8,250 nucleotides of DNA, from assembly GCA_030596405.1 (NCBI GenBank), contig JAUVKB010000098.1, positions 1-8,250 on the forward strand. The letters run 5' to 3'. The position numbers and the translations under genes are program-made. The stretch comes from Deltaproteobacteria bacterium (GTDB lineage Bacteria; Desulfobacterota; Desulfobacteria; Desulfobacterales; JAUVKB01). A model generated the notes under the pieces. It ran no database searches and had not been told where the DNA came from. It worked only from the letters and a program-made list of their open reading frames with translations. Numbering within the stretch: position 1 is the first letter of the stretch; each line of letters starts with the position of its first letter. Shown in pieces: positions 1 to 5,623 of this stretch.

Positions 1-731
1 ATTTCATCAGGCTTAAGCGATGTCATACATATCGGAACACCGGCAAACATCGGCACGATCACCGAAGCGGTCAGAGAATATACGTGAAAATAGGGGAGTA
101 TGGAAAGGAAACTGCTCTTTGAATCAAGAAAGCCGGTCAACATGATGTCGCGAACATTTGCCAGAATATTATCGTCCGTCAAAACCACGCCTTTTGGTTC
201 GCCTGTAGTGCCTGAAGTAAAGATAATTGACTGAGCTATGCCTCTGCGGTCCGGAACTTTAACAATTTTACAGGGCTCAAGGTATTTTAAAGAACAGGGT
301 TCAAGCTCAACAAGAACTGCTTTTGAAGGTATTTGAATATCCGAAAGGATTCCGGAACGGCAAATGATTATCGAAGGTTCGGTGAGATCTATTATTCTTT
401 TGATGTTTTCTAAAGAAAACTGCGGGTCAACAGGAACTGTTGTAGCTCTGCAAAGCAGGGTCGCAAAATAGAAAAACAGCCATACCGGGCTGTTTTCCCC
501 TATCAAAACGACTTTGTCCTCTCTTTGAACGCCTTTTTTTCTCAAAATAATGGCAGCATTGTTAACGGCAAAGATAAAAGATTTATAAGAAATTGTTTCA
601 GCCTTTCCTTTGACAAAGTGTTTTATAGCCGGCCTGTCGGAATAATCCTCTGCCAGGGAGTAAAAAGCCTGAAGCATGGTCATGCTTTTTACTCTTTCAA
701 TCCATTTTTCAAAAACATATTTCTCGTTCAT
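1..731 (-). CDS. AMP-forming acyl-CoA synthetase, N-terminal part (cut by window edge)
   Basis: Reading from ATG at 731 towards the left edge gives 243 open codons with no stop, so only the N-terminal half of a typical 500-aa or longer enzyme is here. The ANL-superfamily ATP/AMP-binding loop TSGTTGEPKG lies at residues 172-181 and a second conserved adenylation motif, LPYFHVYSL, at 212-220. Residues 80-105 (GENSPVWLFFYFA and on) match the usual early core. Members activate a carboxylic acid with ATP to an acyl-adenylate and then transfer it to CoA in the cytoplasm. The substrate cannot be read from this half, and a long- or medium-chain fatty acid is only a default guess. AAGGA sits 5 bases before the ATG. 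The gene lies 33 bases after the RNase Z-like gene and is probably co-transcribed with it. Class assignment is firm; specificity is unknown. Confidence 0.93.
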   Translation of the reverse strand, partial: MNEKYVFEKWIERVKSMTMLQAFYSLAEDYSDRPAIKHFVKGKAETISYKSFIFAVNNAAIILRKKGVQREDKVVLIGENSPVWLFFYFATLLCRATTVPVDPQFSLENIKRIIDLTEPSIIICRSGILSDIQIPSKAVLVELEPCSLKYLEPCKIVKVPDRRGIAQSIIFTSGTTGEPKGVVLTDDNILANVRDIMLTGFLDSKSSFLSILPYFHVYSLTASVIVPMFAGVPICMTSLKPDE

Positions 732-764
732 AGAGTTCCTTTTTCAGAACTGCACAATCTCCCT

Positions 765-1778
765 TTACGAAGCCGCCAATGTTTCTTCATAAGCGTCCAT
801 CGCCTCTTTCTGTAAAAGTTGCTCCTGTCCTGTGTGCCTTGGTGAAAAATGGAAAATCGTGAACTGTTTTACACGCGCCCTGCCTGCTATGCTGCCTGCC
901 TGCCGGGCTGTAAGATGATACTTTTTTTGGGCAATATCCTTATGTTTTTCAAGAAAAGCCGCTTCTATATAAAGGTGATCCGAATCTTTTACAAACTCGA
1001 CGATTTTTTCCTCATTTGATTTGCTGTTTACAACATCCGTGATATAAGCAATTTTACTGCCCTGTTTTATAATGGCTATCCGGGCGGCAAGATCGCCCAG
1101 GATAAATTTTTTCCCCCTGGAATTTTTTCCCCCTGATTTTACCTCAAATTCCGATTCAGGTTCTTTACGGTCGAATAGAGCCTGTTTGAACTCTTTCAGC
1201 CAGGGGCCGATTTCAAGCCCAAGGTCGGAAAGAGCGCTTTTTATTATGTTTATATGAAAGCGTTCATTGAGAATGAATCCAAGACAGGGGATGCCGTGAT
1301 CAAGTATTATGCTTGAAACAGACATGGCAGGTTCCTGCAGCAAAATGCCGTTAAAGGGTTTTACGGTTTCACCGTCTGAAACAAATCTGTTCCGGCACAG
1401 GCAGATCCTTGAAATTAAATGTTTTTGATGCACTTCATTTAAATGCAAGGCAAACCGGTTACTGAAATTTTCAACAAGGTTCCATGAATATCCGGCAAGT
1501 TTCCCCTCGACATTTTTCAAAAAACCTTCCGGGCCATACAGATAAAGGCTTTTTTCACGGCCGAGAAACAGGCGCAGGAGTCGATCGAAACCTGCAAAAT
1601 GATCCATGTGGGTATGGGTAATAAAGACATGGCTTATTTTAAGAATGTCCCTGGGTGAGAGTGTATAAATATCGCCGAGATCGAAAATCAGAGCGCGTCT
1701 TTCAAAAAAAAAGGGGATAAAGAGTCCGGGATCGTCAAAAGGTCCGTTAATCAGCCTGGGATTATAGGACGGGGGCAT
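765..1778 (-). CDS. RNase Z-type metallo-beta-lactamase fold protein
   Basis: The 337-aa protein has the ordered metal ligands of the RNase Z branch: THTHMDH at residues 54-60 (H55, H57, D59, H60), DHGIPCLGF at 160-168 (H161), TD at 247-248 (D248), HLTARQAG at 288-295 and HFSPRH at 310-315 (H310). RNase Z cuts the 3' trailer from tRNA precursors using two zinc ions. Canonical enzymes usually read THLHGDH in the first motif, so the T and M here are variants and the substrate may differ. The length is near the usual 300-330, with extra charged residues around 204-225 where a 16-base tandem duplication lies. The ATG overlaps the preceding stop (TAATG) and no Shine-Dalgarno sequence is visible, so translation is probably coupled to the 140-aa gene. 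Family is confident; the tRNA-processing role is inferred. Confidence 0.88.
   Translation of the reverse strand: MPPSYNPRLINGPFDDPGLFIPFFFERRALIFDLGDIYTLSPRDILKISHVFITHTHMDHFAGFDRLLRLFLGREKSLYLYGPEGFLKNVEGKLAGYSWNLVENFSNRFALHLNEVHQKHLISRICLCRNRFVSDGETVKPFNGILLQEPAMSVSSIILDHGIPCLGFILNERFHINIIKSALSDLGLEIGPWLKEFKQALFDRKEPESEFEVKSGGKNSRGKKFILGDLAARIAIIKQGSKIAYITDVVNSKSNEEKIVEFVKDSDHLYIEAAFLEKHKDIAQKKYHLTARQAGSIAGRARVKQFTIFHFSPRHTGQEQLLQKEAMDAYEETLAAS
1105..1136. repeat. 16-base tandem duplication inside the RNase Z-like gene
   Basis: Two adjacent copies of AATTTTTTCCCCCTG(G/A), differing only at the last base, sit at 1105-1120 and 1121-1136. The period is not a multiple of three, so on the coding strand the copies are read in different frames, giving residues around S215-F225 (SGGKNSRGKKF). 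The conserved motifs on both sides are in one open frame. Confidence 0.9.
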
Positions 1779-2200
1779 TATGAGGGCAGAATTTTTTTAA
1801 CTTGCTGGTTTATACAAAGATATATGTCTTCATCGGAACCAAAAATATCGATGACATCTTTATGGTTTATAAGATTTTCTATAACAAAAGCCGTAAGATA
1901 TAGACTTACAATGTGCGGTTGACGAATCATGTTTCTAAATGGCGCGACCTTATAATCAATATCGAAATCATCTAAACCGCCCAGCTTGTCCAGGCATTTG
2001 TTGATTTGCTCCTCAAGTGAATTTTTGTTCGTGGTTTCTACCAGGTTATTTTCAACAAGTTTCATAGCAATCGCATTGCTTAAATGATCGATATGATCTC
2101 TTATACTGTAAATAGCATTTTTCCGTGCGTAGTCATTTGAGGATTCGATTTTTGAAAGGATGGTTGCCTCGCGTGAACTTGGCCGAAATATTTTAGCCAT
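1778..2200 (-). CDS. unrecognised small soluble protein, coupled to RNase Z-like gene
   Basis: This is a 140-aa protein that I do not recognise. It has no signal peptide, no long hydrophobic segment and no metal-binding or catalytic motif that I can name. The sequence suggests a mostly helical cytoplasmic protein: a basic start (MAKIFRPSSREA), a charged stretch at about 20-55 with several His and Asp (IRDHIDHLSN), an acidic LGGLDDFDIDY around 73-83, and a hydrophobic helix near 96-112. The start at 2200 is supported by GGAAGG 9 bases upstream. Its stop overlaps the start of the RNase Z-like gene by one base, so the two are very likely translated together and may share a task. It appears to be the first gene of its unit, below a candidate promoter at 2240-2268. 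It is a real gene by its RBS and coupling; function unknown. Confidence 0.8.
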   Translation of the reverse strand: MAKIFRPSSREATILSKIESSNDYARKNAIYSIRDHIDHLSNAIAMKLVENNLVETTNKNSLEEQINKCLDKLGGLDDFDIDYKVAPFRNMIRQPHIVSLYLTAFVIENLINHKDVIDIFGSDEDIYLCINQQVKKILPS

Positions 2201-2239
2201 AACATATTACCTTCCATTAAAATGTTTTAAAAAACCTTT

Positions 2240-2268
2240 ATATTAATAACAACCATTACAGATTGCAA
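2240..2268 (-). promoter_or_regulatory. candidate sigma70-type promoter for the 2200-to-left-edge unit
   Basis: On the minus strand TTGCAA (2268-2263) is followed after exactly 17 bases by TAATAT (2245-2240). Each hexamer matches the sigma70 consensus at 4 of 6 positions. Transcription would begin near 2233, leaving a leader of about 33 bases that includes the GGAAGG ribosome binding site. It lies in the 161-base gap after recJ, the largest minus-strand gap in the left block. In an AT-rich gap chance matches are common, so this is tentative. Confidence 0.35.
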
Positions 2269-2270
2269 CT

Positions 2271-2290
2271 AAATTATGCCAAATTATGAT
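2271..2290. repeat. 10-base tandem pair next to the candidate promoter
   Basis: AAATTATGCC at 2271-2280 is followed at once by AAATTATGAT at 2281-2290, so eight bases repeat with a 10-base period, one helical turn. It lies directly upstream of the candidate -35 hexamer at 2263-2268 relative to the minus-strand genes. That position suits a regulator or RNA polymerase alpha-subunit contact, but this is inference. Confidence 0.5.
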
Positions 2291-2361
2291 CAACTCGTAA
2301 AAAGTCAAAATTCTACGGATTCAAGTCGCACAGATCCTCAAAAATACGGCGCTCTGTCGCT

Positions 2362-4077
2362 CTATGCCTTTTCAATAACAATTTGCGCATTTTTTTTTCC
2401 GTTCCATCGATTCCAGTGTAGCCGGAATAGAACCTGATCAAAATATTTAACAAGGGGTACGCTTGTATCGATGTTAAAATGTATGGCATCAACAGTCTTT
2501 TTCGTTTTACAAAAACGCTGTGTTAAGACCATGCGTCTGTGATTTTTACCGACTATGGCTGAAGATAATACTACAATATTTTTGGCTATAAAGATCGGTT
2601 CAGGGTTGTTTTGTCCAAAAGGGTTTAACCGCTCAAGCTCGTCGATAAGTCCGGAGGAAATATCATCGAAGTTGAGTTCACAATCGATTAAAATCGTCGG
2701 CACAAAATTGTCCGGAACGGTCATTTGTTGAACCGCGTTTTCAAAACTTGTTTTAAACAGATTGATATTTTCAGGCCTTATTTTAAGCCCGGCAGCCATT
2801 GAATGGCCGCCGAAACTTTCAAGGCAATTATCGCATGCCAAAAATCCTTTATAAATATCCAGCCCGGGTATACTTCTGGCTGAGCCTTTTCCGAGCCCGT
2901 TTTTTGTAGAGATCAGAACCACGGGGCGATAAAATTTTTCCACGATTTTTGACGCTACAATACCGAGAACCCCTTCGTGCCAGTCAGGATGTGATAAAAC
3001 CAGAGTTCTTTTTTGCAGCATGGGAGGATTGTTATTTAAAAACAAAAGGATACCCTCGAAAATTTCTCTTTGGGCATCCTGTCTTTTTATATTCATATCA
3101 TTAAGGTAACGGGCGAGTCGGGTCGCGGTTTTTAAACAGTCCGTTGTTAATAATTCAACGGCTGTTTTTGCATGCTCGATCCTTCCGGCAGCGTTCAACC
3201 GGGGAATCAGCTTGAAGGCCACGTCGTTTGAGAATATAGAATCCTTGTTGATTCCGCTTACTTCCTTTAGCGCTTTTATCCCTTGTCGATGACTATTGTT
3301 GATAATATCAAGCCCTGTTTTGACTAATATCCGGTTCTCTTCAACAAGGGGAACCATGTCGGCTATGGTTCCAAGAGCCACAAAATCACATAGTTTTTTC
3401 AGGTTTGGTTCCGGACGGCTGTCCCAAAAACTTATGTTATTCAAACGCCTCCGCAAACATATCAATAAATAAATTGCCACCCCCACCCCTGCAAGATGAT
3501 CAAAACCGGCGGTGCAATCAAGGCGCTTGGGATTAACGACGGCAACTGCCGGGGGAAGATTTTCAGAAATGTTGTGGTGGTCTGTTATGATGACATCAAC
3601 GCCTGATTCCTGAGCAAGTTTGACCGCAGCATGGCTGCTGGAACCGCAGTCCACCGTTATAATGAGATCTATCTTGTTCGGCAATGCATAATCCGTCACG
3701 TGGTTGATCTGCAGACCGTAGCCTTCTTTGGTCCGATGGGGGATATAATAGGATACGTCTGCTTTTGCATATCGCAGGAATTCTAAAAGGATTGTCGTTG
3801 CGGTAATACCGTCGACATCGTAATCGCCGAAGATTAATATTTTGTCATTATTTAAAATAGCCGTTGATATACGATTGACGGCCGCATCCATATCTTTTAT
3901 TGAAAACGGCGGACGAAGATTATTTAAAGTAATCTTAAAAAAATCAGAGGCTTTTTTAATTGTGGTTATATTACGATTGACAAGGATCGTTGCCGTAACC
4001 GGGCTGCACTTTATTGCCCTGCTGATTTTTTCAACTAAACGGACGTCGGGTTTAATGATTTGCCATTGTTTTTCCAT
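2362..4077 (-). CDS. recJ: single-stranded-DNA-specific exonuclease RecJ
   Basis: At 571 aa this is close to the usual RecJ length (about 570-580). DHH-family motifs occur in order: GDYDVDG at 84-90, TVDCG at 141-145, TDHHN at 165-169, GTIADMVPL at 236-244 and NAAGRIEHA at 295-303. The DHHA1 part follows with HPDWHEGVLGIVASKI at 363-378, GSARSIPGLD at 398-407 and GGHSMAAG at 423-430, then a C-terminal OB-like region. RecJ is a cytoplasmic metal-dependent 5'-3' exonuclease on single-stranded DNA, acting in RecF-pathway recombination, mismatch repair and base excision repair. All catalytic Asp and His residues look intact. The start at 4077 is 6 bases after the stop of the 141-aa gene with only a weak AGG upstream, suggesting coupled translation. 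A run of nine A on the coding strand (2398-2390) falls near the C-terminus. Identification is certain. Confidence 0.98.
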   Translation of the reverse strand: MEKQWQIIKPDVRLVEKISRAIKCSPVTATILVNRNITTIKKASDFFKITLNNLRPPFSIKDMDAAVNRISTAILNNDKILIFGDYDVDGITATTILLEFLRYAKADVSYYIPHRTKEGYGLQINHVTDYALPNKIDLIITVDCGSSSHAAVKLAQESGVDVIITDHHNISENLPPAVAVVNPKRLDCTAGFDHLAGVGVAIYLLICLRRRLNNISFWDSRPEPNLKKLCDFVALGTIADMVPLVEENRILVKTGLDIINNSHRQGIKALKEVSGINKDSIFSNDVAFKLIPRLNAAGRIEHAKTAVELLTTDCLKTATRLARYLNDMNIKRQDAQREIFEGILLFLNNNPPMLQKRTLVLSHPDWHEGVLGIVASKIVEKFYRPVVLISTKNGLGKGSARSIPGLDIYKGFLACDNCLESFGGHSMAAGLKIRPENINLFKTSFENAVQQMTVPDNFVPTILIDCELNFDDISSGLIDELERLNPFGQNNPEPIFIAKNIVVLSSAIVGKNHRRMVLTQRFCKTKKTVDAIHFNIDTSVPLVKYFDQVLFRLHWNRWNGKKNAQIVIEKA

Positions 4078-4083
4078 AAAGGC

Positions 4084-4509
4084 CTATTTATGCGCAATAA
4101 TACCGGCTTCAGGAACAAAATTTTTTATCACTTCAAGTTCGTTTGACATGATCGGTCTCCATTTGACGGAGTATATTATTTCAGAAGCTATTTTGGTTAA
4201 CGGTTTAAACATGGCAACCTCCATGTAGGGCATGGGCTTTGTGTAATAATCGATCCACAGGACCCTGGAAATGTCGAAATTAAAATCCATGCAAATATTT
4301 TTTGCCAGGTTCTGAAAATGGTTTTTTACAGAGAAACCTTTTCCAGTATCGGAAACCATAATTATTACAGGCTTTATAATATATACGTCAGACCGGTTTT
4401 TGGAAAGGTCGATGATTTTCAACCGGTAGTCGCCCGGCCACCAGCTTATCGGCCTCAGCCCGTCTTTTTTTTTCCCGCTCCAATTGTATTTCCCATCATA
4501 AATGATCAT
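4084..4509 (-). CDS. unrecognised small protein upstream of recJ
   Basis: This is a 141-aa protein that I do not recognise. It has no signal peptide or clear membrane segment and is probably cytoplasmic, with mixed strands and helices. Visible landmarks are WWPGDYRLKI at 23-32, a hydrophobic strand KPVIIMVSD at 46-54, and WIDYYTKPMPYMEVAMFKPL at about 85-104, rich in Trp, Tyr and Pro. An in-frame TAA lies three codons above the ATG at 4509, so this is the earliest ATG, but there is no good Shine-Dalgarno sequence, only an A-rich leader. The start therefore carries some doubt, and translation could begin further in. It ends 6 bases before recJ, a spacing typical of one operon. Codons 13-15 are a nine-A run (KKK) that could slip. 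A link to RecJ function is only positional. Confidence 0.75.
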   Translation of the reverse strand: MIIYDGKYNWSGKKKDGLRPISWWPGDYRLKIIDLSKNRSDVYIIKPVIIMVSDTGKGFSVKNHFQNLAKNICMDFNFDISRVLWIDYYTKPMPYMEVAMFKPLTKIASEIIYSVKWRPIMSNELEVIKNFVPEAGIIAHK

Positions 4510-4578
4510 GTTTTTTTAATAGACAACAGCCCGTATTAATCTGTCTGATTGTTAAACGGTTGAGAAAACTTTTTGTCG

Positions 4579-5382
4579 CTACTTGCCTTTATATCGAGGC
4601 TCTCTTTTTTCAAACATGGCGGCCAGAGCCTCCTTATGATCTTCCGTATGGTGGCACAAAGCCTGAAAAGCGGAAGATTGTTCCAGAATTTGCGGGATAG
4701 TGGCGTTTTGTCCAAGATACAAAAGACGTTTTGCCATCTTCATGGCAAGCGGCGGTTTTGATGCTATTTTGGAGGCCAGCTTATATGTTTTGTCCATCAG
4801 TTGTTCATGCTCTACCACGTAATTGACAAGCCCTATGCCAAGAGCGGTTTGAGCGTCTATTATATCTCCGGTAAAGGTAAGCTCACATGCCCTTGCCATT
4901 CCGACAAGCCTGGGAAGAAAATAGGCCCCACCATCTCCAGGGATAAGTCCCACATTGATAAAGCTTTCCCCAAACCTGGCTTTTTCGGAGGCTATTCTCA
5001 TATCACACATAAGGGCAAGGTCACAACCTGCACCTATGGCAGGCCCGTTTACTGCCGCAATGGTTGGAACTTCCACGTTGCAAACAGCGTATGGGATCCT
5101 TTGTACCTTCTTCTTGTAGTTTTCATTGACTTGGACGGGCGTTCCCTTAAACATCCCTTTTTTGTCCGCCATGTCCTTAATGTTTCCGCCGGAAGAAAAG
5201 GAGGGGTCAGCGCCTGTAATAATTAGAACCTTAATTTTCGGGTTTTCGTTAGTCTGTTTGCATGCTTCTTCTATCTCTGCAATAATTTTTGCACCGGTAA
5301 TAGCATTCCGCGTATCCGGACGGTTCAGGGTTATCGCGCCGACACCTTGATCGGTTTGAAAAATAATTTCTTTAAATCCCAT
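4579..5382 (-). CDS. crotonase-family acyl-CoA hydratase/isomerase-like protein
   Basis: The 267-aa length fits the enoyl-CoA hydratase/isomerase (crotonase) family. The oxyanion-hole segments are present: FSSGGNIKDM at 62-71 and GPAIGAGCDLALMCD at 113-127, then ARFGESFINVGLIPGDGG at 135-152 and a C-terminal KREPRYKGK tail. Members stabilise an enolate of a CoA thioester and act in beta-oxidation or related routes. Aligning GAGCDLALMCD and FGESFI with GGGCELAMMCD and FGQPEI of mitochondrial hydratase puts Asp121 and Phe141 where the two catalytic glutamates (Glu144, Glu164) sit. It may therefore be an isomerase or another crotonase reaction rather than a classical hydratase; Glu139 or Asp150 could supply acid-base chemistry. 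AAAGGGA lies 6 bases before the ATG. It heads the run leading to recJ, although a 69-base gap separates it from the next gene. Family is certain; reaction is open. Confidence 0.93.
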   Translation of the reverse strand: MGFKEIIFQTDQGVGAITLNRPDTRNAITGAKIIAEIEEACKQTNENPKIKVLIITGADPSFSSGGNIKDMADKKGMFKGTPVQVNENYKKKVQRIPYAVCNVEVPTIAAVNGPAIGAGCDLALMCDMRIASEKARFGESFINVGLIPGDGGAYFLPRLVGMARACELTFTGDIIDAQTALGIGLVNYVVEHEQLMDKTYKLASKIASKPPLAMKMAKRLLYLGQNATIPQILEQSSAFQALCHHTEDHKEALAAMFEKREPRYKGK

Positions 5383-5407
5383 TTTGTATCCCTTTATATT
5401 CCACGTC

Positions 5408-5443
5408 GTTAAATATTGTTGTTAAATATTTCTGTTAAATATT
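5408..5443. repeat. three tandem copies of GTTAAATATT, period 13
   Basis: GTTAAATATT occurs exactly at 5408-5417, 5421-5430 and 5434-5443, separated by GTT and TCT. The array lies 26-61 bases above the crotonase start and below its candidate promoter, so it would be in that gene's leader or early transcribed DNA. It may be an operator with three sites on nearly the same helix face, or a simple slippage array. Confidence 0.9.
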
Positions 5444-5462
5444 TTAATAGAACATTAATAAA

Positions 5463-5492
5463 AATTTATCATAGATAGATAGAGAATGTAAA
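5463..5492 (-). promoter_or_regulatory. weak candidate promoter for the crotonase gene
   Basis: On the minus strand TTTACA (5492-5487, 5 of 6 to the -35 consensus) is followed after 18 bases by TAAATT (5468-5463, 4 of 6). The spacer contains an ATAG tetranucleotide tract. The leader to the ATG at 5382 would be about 75 bases and would contain the 13-base repeats. The surrounding DNA is very AT-rich, so other placements are possible. Confidence 0.3.
5471..5482. repeat. ATAG tetranucleotide repeat, three units
   Basis: ATAGATAGATAG occupies 5471-5482, followed by a partial AGAG. It lies in the divergent region between the crotonase and YkgJ-type genes, inside the spacer of the tentative minus-strand promoter. 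Confidence 0.85.
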
Positions 5493-5509
5493 TATCATAT
5501 TAAAAACGG

Positions 5510-5538
5510 TTGACTAATATCGATTTACTAAGTTTACT
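5510..5538 (+). promoter_or_regulatory. candidate sigma70-type promoter for the YkgJ-type gene
   Basis: TTGACT at 5510-5515 (5 of 6) is followed after exactly 17 bases by TTTACT at 5533-5538 (4 of 6). Transcription would start near 5545, giving a leader of about 79 bases before the ATG at 5624. That leader contains the inverted repeat at 5548-5579. The -35 hexamer is the same as in the strong promoter at 7980-8008. Confidence 0.45.
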
Positions 5539-5547
5539 GTCGGGGCA

Positions 5548-5579
5548 AAACCGCCTGAAAATCGATTGTTGCGCGGTTT
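5548..5579 (+). other. leader inverted repeat upstream of the YkgJ-type gene
   Basis: AAACCGC at 5548-5554 is the exact reverse complement of GCGGTTT at 5573-5579, with an 18-base loop that contains ATCGAT. It could form a hairpin in the leader RNA or be a regulator half-site pair. No T-run follows, so it is not a classical terminator. A second ATCGAT lies at 5519-5524 within the promoter spacer. Confidence 0.45.
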
Positions 5580-5623
5580 GACCATCAGGAAGCAAAAGCA
5601 AATGATTATAAACAGGCAAAGAA

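Noticed and set aside
525..815. Plus-strand open frame of 96 codons near the left edge.
   Set aside because: It overlaps in antisense the N-terminus of the acyl-CoA synthetase, whose motifs are clear, and the end of the RNase Z-like gene.
1105..1136. Suspected frameshift or sequencing error in the RNase Z-like gene at the 16-base duplication.
   Set aside because: The first metal motif and H161 upstream and D248, HLTA and HFSPRH downstream are all in one frame, so the gene is intact.
2263..2284. Possible sigma54 promoter on the minus strand (TTTGGCATAATTTAGTTGCAA).
   Set aside because: The conserved GG and GC are 12 bases apart instead of the strict 10, so it does not fit the -24/-12 rule.
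3842..4228. Plus-strand open frame of 128 codons across the recJ start and the 141-aa gene.
   Set aside because: It is antisense to recJ and has no motif or start signal.
4510..4578. Possible terminator between the crotonase and the 141-aa gene (AGACA ... TGTCT).
   Set aside because: The stem is only five pairs with a long loop and is followed by an A-run rather than a T-run on the transcribed strand.
4801..5226. Plus-strand open frame of 141 codons opposite the crotonase.
   Set aside because: It lies wholly antisense to a gene with clear family motifs, has no recognisable motif, and no ribosome binding site supports it.
5408..5443. Iteron array of a replication origin or a small CRISPR.
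   Set aside because: Only three 10-base copies with 3-base spacers exist, with no replication initiator, cas gene or DnaA-box cluster nearby.
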